Assembly (NCBI GenBank): GCA_905479745.1
Contig: CAJQNO010000068.1
Location: forward strand, 1 to 35,638
DNA from: an uncultured Flavobacteriaceae bacterium
Lineage (GTDB): Bacteria; Bacteroidota; Bacteroidia; Flavobacteriales; Flavobacteriaceae
DNA: 35,638 nucleotides
Direction: 5' to 3'
A program made the translations under genes and the position numbers. Under the pieces are notes generated by a model. The model was not told the DNA's origin and made no database searches. It was given only the letters and a program-made list of their open reading frames with translations. Shown here one piece after another: positions 1-9,267 of this stretch. Numbering within the stretch: the stretch's first letter is position 1; every line of letters starts with the position of its first letter.

Positions 1-859
1 TCCTCATATAGGTAATGAGTCCGGCCTCATATAATCGCTGCGCTATGGTCATTGTCTTTCCTACCGAAAAATATAGCTTCCTGGCGGCTTCCTGTTGTAA
101 GGTAGAGGTAGTAAACGGTGGCGCCGGAGACTTTTTTGCCGGTTTTTTGGTAAGGTCTGCCACAGAGTAAGTGGCTTCTATGTTTTTACGCAGGAACTCT
201 CGTGCCTCCGCTTCAGTGTCGAAATTCTTTGGTAATTTGGCTTTGAATTTGTTTCCTTCGGAAGTAATAAATTCGGCATCTATACGAAACGATGCAACTG
301 GCTGAAAAGATTCTATCTCTCTTTCCCTCTCCACAATAAGCCTTACTGCCACACTTTGTACTCGTCCAGCCGAAAGCCCTCCTTTCACTTTTCGCCATAG
401 TACCGGTGAAAGCTCATACCCCACCAGCCTGTCCAGTACACGCCGGGCTTGTTGGGCATTTACGAGATTGTAGTCAATTTTTCTGGGATTCTCGATCGCC
501 TTGAGTATAGCAGATTTCGTGATCTCGTGAAATACAATTCGCCGGGTGTTCTCATCATTAAGGTCCAGCTCTTCAGCAAGGTGCCATGCAATTGCTTCTC
601 CTTCCCGGTCCTCATCACTGGCCAGCCAAACAGTATCGGCTTTCTTTGCCATGGCCTTAAGATCCTTAACCAAACTCTTCTTATCTGGTGATACTATATA
701 TTTAGGTGTAAAATCCCCATCCACATCTACTCCCAATTCCTTGGAAGGAAGATCGGCTATATGTCCGAAACTAGATGCAACCTTAAAATCCTTACCTAGA
801 AATTTCTCTATGGTCTTGGCCTTCGCGGGGGACTCAACAATCACTAAATTCTTTGCCAT
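1..859 (-). CDS. topA: DNA topoisomerase I, N-terminal part (partial)
   Basis: Type IA topoisomerase that relaxes negative supercoils through a transient 5'-phosphotyrosine link. The visible 286 residues start MAKNLVIVESPAKAKT. They hold the TOPRIM domain, with catalytic Glu9 in VESPAKAK and the acidic motif SDEDREGE at about 81-88. The GGLSAGRVQSVAVRL motif of the DNA-gate region follows. The frame stays open to the window edge and the last residues read GLITYMR, so the presumed catalytic tyrosine (about Tyr284) lies two residues from the cut; the rest of the protein is outside. The start ATG is preceded by a -7 box at 879-886. The gene lies 101 bp downstream of an unknown membrane protein on the same strand. 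Identification is very secure. Confidence 0.96.
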   Translation of the reverse strand, partial: MAKNLVIVESPAKAKTIEKFLGKDFKVASSFGHIADLPSKELGVDVDGDFTPKYIVSPDKKSLVKDLKAMAKKADTVWLASDEDREGEAIAWHLAEELDLNDENTRRIVFHEITKSAILKAIENPRKIDYNLVNAQQARRVLDRLVGYELSPVLWRKVKGGLSAGRVQSVAVRLIVEREREIESFQPVASFRIDAEFITSEGNKFKAKLPKNFDTEAEAREFLRKNIEATYSVADLTKKPAKKSPAPPFTTSTLQQEAARKLYFSVGKTMTIAQRLYEAGLITYMR

Positions 860-878
860 ACTCTCATTTTTTGGACTA

Positions 879-886
879 CAAAAGTA
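879..886 (-). promoter_or_regulatory. Putative -7 box for topA
   Basis: Read on the minus strand this is TACTTTTG, an exact match to the Bacteroidetes -7 consensus TAnnTTTG, 19 bases upstream of the topA ATG. No good TTTG -33 box is seen at the usual distance; the nearest resemblance is GTTAGG. Confidence 0.45.
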
Positions 887-960
887 TGTGAATTTTTTAA
901 ACCTAACTTTTTAAGCCTAAAATTTAACCGCGTATTAACGGCTTCTGCTATGGTATAAAG

Positions 961-1749
961 CTATTCGATTTCGGCCACTTCTGTAGAGTTAACATTGTCA
1001 AATCCAATGGTATTCTTGTAGAAAAAATAGATCGGCAGGTATACAATACAGGCCGTAAAGATAAACCCAACAATACAAGCCAGGATTCCCAATTGAGCCA
1101 CGTTACCCGCTATCAATGCAAGACCAAAAACATAGATCCAGTGCTTGTGACCAAGTTTAAAAGCTGCTTTTACAATTTCATTTACCGATAGTTTTGGGTT
1201 GAAAGTAAATATAGGTAGCATGAGTTGTAGCGGAACCATCACATAGAATATAGGTAAATAACAACATAGGATGGCTGCAATGGCGATTCCGAAGGTTGCC
1301 AGAGACAGCACAAAGATCTTTACAAAGCCTCCATTTTTAAAGAAATCGAAATAACCGCCTTCCGGTTCTCCGGTCTCCATATCAACAATCCTGCATACTT
1401 TGTAAAAATGTGCGTTTACTCCTAGTGATATTGTCTGTACAATTAAGATAAGCACAAATAAAACCACGAAATATATTATAATAAAAGGAATGGAAAAATC
1501 CATGGCCGAACCATAGTCGCTGCCGTATTCATAATAGTAAGGATCCGAATATCGTTGGGCTGCGATCGACATAAAAATAATAGGTACATACACTAGTATA
1601 AGGAACGGTATCACAAAGAGCATCACGATCAAGGTATGCATCGCACCTTGCTGCCAAATTTTTAAGAATAGGTTATAACTCTGTGTGAGTACATCGCCGA
1701 AATCGATTTTCTTTGAGTTTTCTATTTTCTTGAAGATAGGATGTTCCAT
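961..1749 (-). CDS. Polytopic membrane protein of unknown function
   Basis: A 262-residue protein that I do not assign to a function. The N-terminal 35 residues are polar (MEHPIFKKIENSKKIDFGD). Long hydrophobic runs follow at about 38-61, 84-110, 145-181 and 204-244. This suggests about six membrane segments, with a Tyr/Asp-rich loop (about 62-83) between the first two. Related flavobacterial proteins are often labelled beta-carotene 15,15'-monooxygenase in databases, but nothing in this sequence supports an oxygenase: no conserved His/Glu metal set is visible. It lies between topA and a divergent miaB. The start ATG is 124 bp from the miaB start. Confidence 0.85.
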   Translation of the reverse strand: MEHPIFKKIENSKKIDFGDVLTQSYNLFLKIWQQGAMHTLIVMLFVIPFLILVYVPIIFMSIAAQRYSDPYYYEYGSDYGSAMDFSIPFIIIYFVVLFVLILIVQTISLGVNAHFYKVCRIVDMETGEPEGGYFDFFKNGGFVKIFVLSLATFGIAIAAILCCYLPIFYVMVPLQLMLPIFTFNPKLSVNEIVKAAFKLGHKHWIYVFGLALIAGNVAQLGILACIVGFIFTACIVYLPIYFFYKNTIGFDNVNSTEVAEIE

Positions 1750-1805
1750 GATCGCTGTTTATTTGCTAATAGGTCGTTAAATGTACAAAAAAGTAACCTG
1801 CCATT

Positions 1806-1837
1806 TTGACATAAAACAGAATTATATCGTATCTTTG
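1806..1837 (+). promoter_or_regulatory. Putative promoter for miaB cluster
   Basis: TTTTGACA (TTG at 1806-1808) and TATCTTTG at 1830-1837 match the Bacteroidetes -33 TTTG and -7 TAnnTTTG boxes, with a 21-base spacer. The miaB ATG follows 36 bases later. It probably drives the miaB-to-secG cluster. Confidence 0.6.
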
Positions 1838-1873
1838 CACGTTCATTGATCTACCAATTCACAGGGATCCAGA

Positions 1874-3331
1874 ATGGATATGACAGAAGAAAAGAAAATA
1901 GACGAAAATAAGCAGGGCGAGGCCCTTTTGCTGGAATCACAGCAAGACAATACGCGTAAATTATATATAGAAAGCTATGGCTGCCAGATGAATTTCTCGG
2001 ATAGCGAGATCGTTGCATCGATCCTTGCCAAACAAGGATATAATACCACTCAACATCTGGAAGAGGCCGATCTTGTTTTAGTGAACACATGTTCTATCAG
2101 AGACAAAGCAGAGCAAACCGTACGGAAACGACTGGAGAAATACAATGCCGTTAAACGAACCAACCCAAATATGAAGGTGGGGGTTCTGGGTTGTATGGCC
2201 GAACGCCTGAAAAGCAAGTTTCTCGAAGAAGAGAAGATCGTCGATATGGTTGTGGGGCCCGATGCCTATAAGGATCTTCCAAACTTATTGGAAGAAGTAG
2301 AAGCCGGTAGAGACGCAGTGAATGTGATCCTGTCGAAAGAAGAGACCTATGGAGATATTTCTCCGGTGCGGTTAGGAGGAAACGGAGTAACTGCTTTCGT
2401 AAGTATCACCCGTGGTTGCGATAATATGTGCACCTTCTGTGTAGTACCTTTTACAAGAGGACGAGAGCGAAGCCGGGATCCACAGAGTATCCTGGCCGAA
2501 GTTAATGACCTCGCTAAAAAAGGCTACAAAGAAATAACACTATTAGGACAAAACGTTGATAGTTACCTGTGGTATGGAGGCGGCTTGAAGAAAGATTTTA
2601 AAAATGCTTCTGAAATTCAGCGAGCCACCGCTACCAATTTCGCGAATTTACTCGATATGGTTGCGATGGCCCAGCCTCACATGAGAATTCGTTTCTCTAC
2701 AAGTAACCCGCAGGATATGACCGAAGATGTGCTTCACAGTATGGCGAGACACAAGAATATCTGTAATTATATTCACCTTCCTGTGCAGAGCGGTAGCACC
2801 CGCATCCTGAAAGAAATGAACAGACAGCATAGCCGTGAGGAGTATATAGCTCTCATAGATAAAATACGTGAGATCATTCCGGATTGTGCCATATCTCAGG
2901 ATATGATCACGGGTTTCCCTACTGAAACGGAAGAAGATCACCGGGACACCCTCTCCCTGATGGAATATGTAAAATACGATTTCGGATTTATGTTTATGTA
3001 TTCGGAAAGACCCGGAACCATGGCTGCACGAAAACTGGAGGACGATATTCCTTTGGAAGTTAAGAAGCGAAGATTGACCGAGATCGTCGATCTTCAGCAA
3101 CAACACTCAGCCTACCGGACAAAACAATTTGTGGGGCAAACCCTGGAAGTATTAATAGAAAAGGAGTCGAAAAAAAGTGACCAGCATTGGAGTGGACGTA
3201 CCCAATATAATACAGTTGCAGTTTTTCCGAAGGAAAATTATAAAGTGGGAGACCTGGTAATGGTTAAAGTAGACGATTGTACCAGTGCTACTCTTTTAGG
3301 TAATGCTATAAATTATTCTGAAGCAATTTAA
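1874..3331 (+). CDS. miaB: tRNA-2-methylthio-N6-dimethylallyladenosine synthase MiaB
   Basis: Radical-SAM methylthiotransferase that adds a methylthio group to i6A37 of tRNAs reading UNN codons. The 485 residues show the usual three-part build. The N-terminal UPF0004 domain carries cluster cysteines Cys37 (YGCQMNFSD), Cys73 ([10 protein letters not shown]) and Cys107 (LGCMAER). The radical-SAM core has the CxxxCxxC motif at Cys182, Cys186 and Cys189 ([10 protein letters not shown]). A C-terminal TRAM domain begins at about residue 415. Length is slightly above the family's usual 440-475 because of a polar N-terminal extension of about 28 residues. It opens the plus-strand cluster. The next gene starts 2 bp after its stop, which suggests co-transcription. 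Confidence 0.96.
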   Translation: MDMTEEKKIDENKQGEALLLESQQDNTRKLYIESYGCQMNFSDSEIVASILAKQGYNTTQHLEEADLVLVNTCSIRDKAEQTVRKRLEKYNAVKRTNPNMKVGVLGCMAERLKSKFLEEEKIVDMVVGPDAYKDLPNLLEEVEAGRDAVNVILSKEETYGDISPVRLGGNGVTAFVSITRGCDNMCTFCVVPFTRGRERSRDPQSILAEVNDLAKKGYKEITLLGQNVDSYLWYGGGLKKDFKNASEIQRATATNFANLLDMVAMAQPHMRIRFSTSNPQDMTEDVLHSMARHKNICNYIHLPVQSGSTRILKEMNRQHSREEYIALIDKIREIIPDCAISQDMITGFPTETEEDHRDTLSLMEYVKYDFGFMFMYSERPGTMAARKLEDDIPLEVKKRRLTEIVDLQQQHSAYRTKQFVGQTLEVLIEKESKKSDQHWSGRTQYNTVAVFPKENYKVGDLVMVKVDDCTSATLLGNAINYSEAI

Positions 3332-3333
3332 CA

Positions 3334-4605
3334 ATGGAAAACGTACAGGCAATAAAACAACGATTTGGAATAATAGGGAACGACCCTAAATTGAATCGTG
3401 CCGTAGAGAAAGCCATACAGGTGGCTCCTACGGATATTTCTGTGCTTGTTACCGGTGAAAGCGGCGTTGGGAAAGAGAGTATCCCTAAGATCATTCATTC
3501 ACTTTCGCATAGAAAACACGGGAAGTATATCGCAGTGAACTGTGGTGCTATCCCCGAAGGAACTATCGACAGTGAACTGTTTGGCCATGAAAAAGGAGCC
3601 TTCACTGGCGCTACTGCTACTCGTAGCGGTTATTTTGAAGTAGCCGATGGTGGAACCATCTTCCTGGATGAAGTGGGTGAGTTACCCCTACCTACACAAG
3701 TTCGATTACTTCGTGTACTTGAAAACGGCGAATTTCTGAAAGTGGGATCCTCAAAAGCACAAAAAACAGATGTCCGGATCGTCGCCGCCACCAACGTGAA
3801 TATGATCCAGGCCATAGAAAAAGGAAAATTTAGAGAAGATCTTTATTATCGCCTTAGTACGGTCGATATTCACCTACCCCCATTACGGGAACGTTCGGAA
3901 GATATTCATCTTCTATTCAGAAAATTTGCTTCAGATTTTGCCCAGAAATACAAAATGCCTACCATAAGGCTTGAGGAGGATGCCGTTGCCTTATTGCTTC
4001 AATATCGCTGGAGCGGAAATATCAGGCAGCTGCGTAACGTGGCCGAGCAAATTTCGGTGTTGGAACAAGAAAGAAATATCTCCTATCAAACATTACGCAG
4101 TTATTTACCAGATATTGGCAGCAATCTGCCTGCGGTGATCAGTAAAAAACGAGAAAGTGATTTTAGCAGTGAACGTGAGATCTTATATAAGGTTTTGTTC
4201 GACATGCAACGCGATGTGAACGACCTGAAGAAACTCACACTGGAATTGATGAACAGCGGGAATGCTTCCGATGTGAAGGAAGAACAATCCACCCTCATCA
4301 AAAAGATCTATAGTGAAGACAAAGATCATGAGGAGACCCTGGCCTCTTTTGTTGAAGAAGACGACACAGACCAGCAGGACGTGGAAGTATTGAGTATTCC
4401 GGAATCTGTTTCAGAAGCAAATAAAGCTAATTATGATTTTGCTGAAGAGATCCAGGAAGAAGAGAATTTATCCCTTCAGGAAAAAGAACTGGAACTCATC
4501 AAGAAATCTCTGGAAAAGTACAACGGAAAACGAAAGGATGCTGCCGAAGAGCTGGGTATCTCTGAAAGAACCTTGTATCGGAAAATAAAACAATATAACT
4601 TGTAG
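3334..4605 (+). CDS. Sigma-54-dependent Fis-family transcriptional activator
   Basis: Bacterial enhancer-binding protein that uses ATP to open sigma-54 promoters. The AAA+ domain starts almost at the N terminus: Walker A GESGVGKE at 41-48, the sigma-54 contact loop GAFTGA at 88-93, Walker B GGTIFLDEV at 106-114, and arginine-finger region FREDLYYRLS at 167-174. A long linker rich in acidic residues (about 270-380) joins it to a Fis-type helix-turn-helix at 386-423 (DAAEELGISERTLYRKIKQ). There is no receiver, PAS or GAF sensor domain, so control must come from its level, the linker or a partner. It is probably coupled to miaB (2-bp gap) and sits 26 bp before lptE. A sigma-54-like promoter lies just upstream of the nearby groES. 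Confidence 0.93.
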   Translation: MENVQAIKQRFGIIGNDPKLNRAVEKAIQVAPTDISVLVTGESGVGKESIPKIIHSLSHRKHGKYIAVNCGAIPEGTIDSELFGHEKGAFTGATATRSGYFEVADGGTIFLDEVGELPLPTQVRLLRVLENGEFLKVGSSKAQKTDVRIVAATNVNMIQAIEKGKFREDLYYRLSTVDIHLPPLRERSEDIHLLFRKFASDFAQKYKMPTIRLEEDAVALLLQYRWSGNIRQLRNVAEQISVLEQERNISYQTLRSYLPDIGSNLPAVISKKRESDFSSEREILYKVLFDMQRDVNDLKKLTLELMNSGNASDVKEEQSTLIKKIYSEDKDHEETLASFVEEDDTDQQDVEVLSIPESVSEANKANYDFAEEIQEEENLSLQEKELELIKKSLEKYNGKRKDAAEELGISERTLYRKIKQYNL

Positions 4606-4630
4606 CCGGAATCAGCTACTTCAAACCTCT

Positions 4631-5143
4631 ATGAAAATAATCCTTCGTCCATTCTTGTTTGTTCTCTTTGCCGCCATTTTCATGCAGGGATGTAAAGTGA
4701 ATTATTCCTTCACAGGAGCAGATACCGGAAATGCGAGGACCTTTCAGGTTAATTATTTTCAGAATAATGCCCCCTTAGTAGAACCCGGAGCGGCAAGGGA
4801 TTTTACAATCCTTTTGCAAGACCTCATCCTCAATCAAACCAGTCTCGACCTGGTAAACAATGATGGGGACCTAATCTATGAAGGGGAGATCGTCCAGTTT
4901 TATACCTCCCCTATCACAGCTACCTCCCAGAGTACGGCTGCTCAAAACAGGCTTACGGTAGCTATTAATGTTCGGTTTATCAATACAGACGACGACACTA
5001 AGGACTTCGAGCAGCGCTTCTCCTTCTATTACGATTACGACGGCCAGACTCAGCTTACCGGTTCTCAACTGGATGATGCCCTAGCCATTATATTTGAACG
5101 CATAACACAGGATGTATTTAATGCTTCCCTGGCCAACTGGTAA
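4631..5143 (+). CDS. lptE: LPS-assembly lipoprotein LptE-like
   Basis: Probable outer-membrane lipoprotein that plugs the LptD channel and helps place lipopolysaccharide in the outer leaflet. The 170 residues begin with a signal peptide ending in a lipobox (MQGC, lipidated Cys21). A beta-rich domain follows with the LptE hallmark KVNYSFTGA immediately after the cysteine. The C terminus (ALAIIFERITQDVFNASLANW) is typical of Bacteroidetes LptE. Sequence conservation in this family is low, so the call rests on the N-terminal motif, the size and the conserved position between the sigma-54 activator and the TPR/secG pair. It fits with lpxB, another LPS gene, further along. Confidence 0.85.
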   Translation: MKIILRPFLFVLFAAIFMQGCKVNYSFTGADTGNARTFQVNYFQNNAPLVEPGAARDFTILLQDLILNQTSLDLVNNDGDLIYEGEIVQFYTSPITATSQSTAAQNRLTVAINVRFINTDDDTKDFEQRFSFYYDYDGQTQLTGSQLDDALAIIFERITQDVFNASLANW

Positions 5144-5147
5144 CAAA

Positions 5148-6017
5148 GTGAACACCGAAACCTATACATATCTATTGGATAATCCCCAGCACATTAGGGA
5201 TGAACACCTGGATGGTCTACAAGGTGTGATCGAGGCCTACCCCTATTTTCAGAGCGCGAGGGCATTACAACTAAAAGCCTTAAAGAACAGGAACAGTTAT
5301 CAATATAACGAGGCCTTGCGTAAGACGGCAGCCTATACAACAGACAGGGATATATTGTTCGAATATATTACTTCGGAAGAGTTTGTGCAGAATTCCATAT
5401 CTGAACAGATCAAACAGTTGGATCCGTCTGTAAAAGAAATTGAAGTAGACGTTGAGAACGTAACCGAACAGGTTAGTGTTGATATTGACAGACAATTAAA
5501 AGCCGAAATGAAAAAAGCGGAAGCAATCCTGAATCCTGATCTTTTCGAGCGAAAATTAAGTTCTGTTGAAAGTTTGGTTGAGGAAACAGAAACACCAGCC
5601 GCAGAAGAGGTTTTGGAGATTGACAAGCCATTAGAATTTGAAAAGAAAGACACTCATTCGTTTAGTGAGTGGTTAAAACTCACCAGGGCAGTTCCCATAG
5701 AGCGAACTGAAAAACCCGATCCGGAAAACAAAGATGCGAGGGTTAGGAAGTTCGAGTTGATAGAAAAATTTATACAGGAAAAACCTAAAATCGAGCCTAC
5801 ACGAGATTCTGAAAAGAATAAAGACCTGGCTAAGCCGTTTATTCAGACGCCGGACACTCTTATGACGGAGACTTTGGCAAGGGTTTATGTTCAGCAAAAA
5901 AATTATAAAAAAGCCCTACAGGCTTATAACATATTAATTTTGAAATATCCCGAAAAAAGTGGTTTCTTTGCAGACCAAATTCGAGCAATAAAAAAATTGA
6001 TTAATACAGAAGAATAA
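5148..6017 (+). CDS. TPR-like conserved flavobacterial protein, GTG start
   Basis: A largely helical, soluble protein of about 289 residues with no signal peptide. The N terminus (NTETYTYLLDNP) and the segment YPYFQSARALQLKALK are typical of a flavobacterial family encoded next to secG. The middle is acidic and low in complexity. The C-terminal stretch (ETLARVYVQQKNYKKALQAY) is a clear TPR helix pair. I chose GTG at 5148 because it gives this family-like N terminus. An ATG at 5112 would add 12 residues but overlap lptE by 32 bases. The stop overlaps the secG ATG (TAATG), indicating translational coupling. Function is not known; a scaffold role for envelope or secretion proteins is only a guess. 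Confidence 0.85.
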   Translation: MNTETYTYLLDNPQHIRDEHLDGLQGVIEAYPYFQSARALQLKALKNRNSYQYNEALRKTAAYTTDRDILFEYITSEEFVQNSISEQIKQLDPSVKEIEVDVENVTEQVSVDIDRQLKAEMKKAEAILNPDLFERKLSSVESLVEETETPAAEEVLEIDKPLEFEKKDTHSFSEWLKLTRAVPIERTEKPDPENKDARVRKFELIEKFIQEKPKIEPTRDSEKNKDLAKPFIQTPDTLMTETLARVYVQQKNYKKALQAYNILILKYPEKSGFFADQIRAIKKLINTEE

Positions 6018-6394
6018 TGAACACGTTTACAATATTTCTAATTCTCATCATATTTGTAGCCTTCCTTTTGGTGGTGGTGATCATGGTGCAAAACCCTAAA
6101 GGCGGTGGACTTTCTTCTTCATTTGGTGGTGGAGGTACCCAGCAATTGGGTGGTGTAAAGAAAACAACAGATTTTCTGGACAAAAGTACATGGACGCTGG
6201 CTACTATTATGCTGGCTCTTATCCTGCTTTCCAGTATTTCTATTCTGGGAGGAACCGGTACGACCGATGCCGATCTAATCGACACAGAAGGTATAGAAGC
6301 AACATTACCTAACCCTTCCTCAGGGGGAGATACTTCCGGAGGAGACACCTCGGGTGGAGACACCTCGGGTGGTGGAGAAGCACCTGCTCAATAA
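6017..6394 (+). CDS. secG: Preprotein translocase subunit SecG
   Basis: Small subunit of the SecYEG translocon, which speeds protein export. The 125 residues have two membrane segments (about 3-24 and 58-78) flanking the conserved cytosolic loop NPKGGGLSSSFGGGGTQQLGG. The C terminus is longer than in the classic protein and ends in a Gly/Asp/Thr/Ser repeat with a 5-residue period, a common feature of Bacteroidetes SecG. Its ATG overlaps the previous stop by one base. A rho-independent terminator follows about 30 bp after the stop, so it closes the miaB cluster. Confidence 0.95.
   Translation: MNTFTIFLILIIFVAFLLVVVIMVQNPKGGGLSSSFGGGGTQQLGGVKKTTDFLDKSTWTLATIMLALILLSSISILGGTGTTDADLIDTEGIEATLPNPSSGGDTSGGDTSGGDTSGGGEAPAQ
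6320..6379 (+). repeat. 15-bp tandem repeat in secG tail
   Basis: About four imperfect 15-base units encode the repeated pentapeptide SGGDT near the SecG C terminus. Units two and three are almost identical at the DNA level. Such units can gain or lose copies by slippage without shifting the frame. Confidence 0.7.
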
Positions 6395-6420
6395 CAACAG
6401 CAAAAATGAAATGAAAATAT

Positions 6421-6453
6421 AAAATGTCAGCTTGTCAGAAGCTGGCATTTTTT
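6421..6453 (+). terminator. Rho-independent terminator after secG
   Basis: A 9-bp stem (TGTCAGCTT pairing with AAGCTGGCA, one G-U pair) around a GTCAG loop is followed by TTTTTT. It separates the miaB-secG cluster from groESL. Confidence 0.85.
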
Positions 6454-6479
6454 GTTTCAAATTGTCAGTTATAAACCGT

Positions 6480-6495
6480 TGGCATAATTTCTGCC
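6480..6495 (+). promoter_or_regulatory. Putative sigma-54 (-24/-12) promoter of groESL
   Basis: The sequence TGGCATAATTTCTGCC matches the sigma-54 consensus TGGCACGNNNNTTGCW with the required spacing: GG at 6481-6482 and GC at 6493-6494. Mismatches are the C-G after TGGCA and the first T of TTGC. The start point would fall near 6506, giving a leader of about 48 bases before groES. No CIRCE inverted repeat and no convincing TAnnTTTG box are visible here. Confidence 0.5.
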
Positions 6496-6553
6496 TGAAA
6501 GGATTCGAACAAGTTTAAATTATTTATAATTAACCATAAAAATTATACACAAA

Positions 6554-6829
6554 ATGGCTTTAAAAATTAAACCACTATCAGACCGTGTTGTGGTAGAACC
6601 ACAGGCAGCCGAAACAAAGACTGCTTCGGGAATATATATCCCCGATTCTGCTAAAGAAAAACCTCAGCAAGGGAAAGTTGTGGCTGTTGGAAAAGGCAAA
6701 AAGGATCACGATATGACCGTTAAAGTTGGAGATGTGGTTCTCTACGGTAAATATTCAGGAAGTGAATTAAAACTTGATGGGAAAGATTATCTCATCATGC
6801 GTGAGGACGATATTCTTGCAATCATTTAA
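6554..6829 (+). CDS. groES: Co-chaperonin GroES
   Basis: Ten-kilodalton lid of the GroEL folding chamber. The 91 residues cover the whole family length, from [17 protein letters not shown] to the terminal [14 protein letters not shown]. The mobile loop that docks on GroEL is [18 protein letters not shown]. It is the first gene of the groES-groEL operon, 78 bp ahead of groEL, after a terminator and a candidate sigma-54 promoter. Confidence 0.98.
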   Translation: MALKIKPLSDRVVVEPQAAETKTASGIYIPDSAKEKPQQGKVVAVGKGKKDHDMTVKVGDVVLYGKYSGSELKLDGKDYLIMREDDILAII

Positions 6830-6889
6830 TTAAAACGGAAAGTATTAATCAATCAGCTATTACGTAAGCGTCCTGCTTATGTTATATAG

Positions 6890-8536
<1,647 letters not shown>

Positions 8537-8557
8537 TATCAACTATAAATTAATAGT

Positions 8558-8585
8558 AAAAGCCTTTGCGTTTGCAAAGGCTTTT
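8558..8585 (+). terminator. Rho-independent terminator after groEL
   Basis: A perfect 12-bp stem (AAAAGCCTTTGC / GCAAAGGCTTTT) has a 4-base loop GTTT and ends in a T-rich arm. It is symmetrical enough to act on both strands. Confidence 0.88.
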
Positions 8586-8599
8586 CTTATTTCTATAAA

Positions 8600-8628
8600 A
8601 ACTAAAACCACCTTTTTTAGGGGTGGCT
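8600..8628 (-). terminator. Possible terminator of the small basic peptide gene
   Basis: On the minus strand AGCCACC pairs with GGTGGTT across an 8-base loop and is followed by a T-rich stretch (TTAGTTTTT). It lies about 47 bases beyond the stop of the 32-residue gene. The stem is short, so this is tentative. Confidence 0.4.
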
Positions 8629-8674
8629 TCTCCTCAAATTTAAAGGGGTCTATACGAAATAAACCCTACATCAA

Positions 8675-8773
8675 TTACTTCTTCTTAGAAGCAGTCGGTG
8701 CTACCTTTTTAGCGCTAGTGTTCTTTGCAGAAGTTTTCGCTTTAGGTTTACCGTTAGACTTAACTGTTGCCAT
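8675..8773 (-). CDS. 32-residue lysine/alanine-rich basic peptide
   Basis: An ATG-to-TAA frame of 33 codons (MATVKSNGKPKAKTSAK... ending ASKKK). Ten of 32 residues are lysine, none is acidic, and almost all the others are Ala, Ser, Thr, Asn, Gly, Pro or Val. The composition resembles the tails of H1-like or other nucleic-acid-binding proteins. No hydrophobic segment exists, so it should be cytosolic and disordered. It is the only sizeable content of the gap between groEL and the metal genes, with a weak -7 box (TACCTTTA, 8798-8805) upstream and a possible terminator downstream. I do not recognise a named family. Binding of DNA or RNA is inference from charge alone. Confidence 0.6.
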   Translation of the reverse strand: MATVKSNGKPKAKTSAKNTSAKKVAPTASKKK

Positions 8774-8797
8774 AATTATAAGTTTTAAATGACGTGG

Positions 8798-8805
8798 TAA
8801 AGGTA
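8798..8805 (-). promoter_or_regulatory. Weak -7 box upstream of the basic peptide gene
   Basis: Minus-strand TACCTTTA matches TAnnTTTG at seven of eight positions and lies 24 bases before the ATG. No -33 TTTG is seen at the right distance. Confidence 0.3.
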
Positions 8806-8850
8806 GCTAAGAAATACGTTCGTGATAATTTTATTGGCTATAATTTAACT

Positions 8851-8880
8851 AAAAAAACCTCCGAATAATCGAAGGTTTTC
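8851..8880 (-). terminator. Rho-independent terminator of the metal operon
   Basis: On the minus strand ACCTTCGA pairs with TCGGAGGT (one G-U pair) around a 4-base loop. A run of seven T follows. It sits 25 bases after the stop of the secreted HMA protein gene and ends the operon. Confidence 0.8.
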
Positions 8881-8904
8881 TTTTAAATATTCAATCAGAT
8901 ATTT

Positions 8905-9264
8905 CTACTTGTTCTTATGTTCATTTTTTACGGCCACATCCCTGTACCTACAGCATTCATGAACCGATAAATAGGCTTCTTCGGTTGCTTTGATAGCTTT
9001 AGTATCATGACCTACTGCAGCTATATTTGCCTGTATGGTCTTCAGGTTTGTTTTGCGTTCATCGTAGATAAGGCTTAACTCGTGAGTTTCTATACTCCAT
9101 ACAGCAGATTTCACACCTTTTGTTCTAATGGAAGCTTTCTCAATACGTTCTTTACACATTCCACATACACCATCAACTTCAATGACGGCACGGGCACTTT
9201 TATTCTGACCATAAGTGGTGGCCACTGTAAATAATACTAGGGTAACTACTAATAATCGTTTCAT
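8905..9264 (-). CDS. Secreted heavy-metal-associated (HMA) domain protein
   Basis: Small exported metal-binding protein of 119 residues. A signal peptide (about 1-19, ending TYGQ) is followed by one HMA ferredoxin-like domain with the metal-binding pair Cys34/Cys37 in VCGMC. A short C-terminal tail carries HECC (His102, Cys104, Cys105), a possible second metal site. HMA domains of this type usually carry copper(I); the metal here is inferred. It is the last gene of the operon, 3 bp after the TonB receptor gene, so it may pass metal to or from that receptor in the periplasm. A terminator follows. Confidence 0.9.
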   Translation of the reverse strand: MKRLLVVTLVLFTVATTYGQNKSARAVIEVDGVCGMCKERIEKASIRTKGVKSAVWSIETHELSLIYDERKTNLKTIQANIAAVGHDTKAIKATEEAYLSVHECCRYRDVAVKNEHKNK

Positions 9265-9267
9265 ATT

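Noticed and set aside
5112..5147. ATG start of the TPR-like gene at 5112
   Set aside because: It would overlap lptE by 32 bases, and the added residues (MYLMLPWPTG) are lptE codons read in another frame. The GTG at 5148 gives a family-like N terminus.
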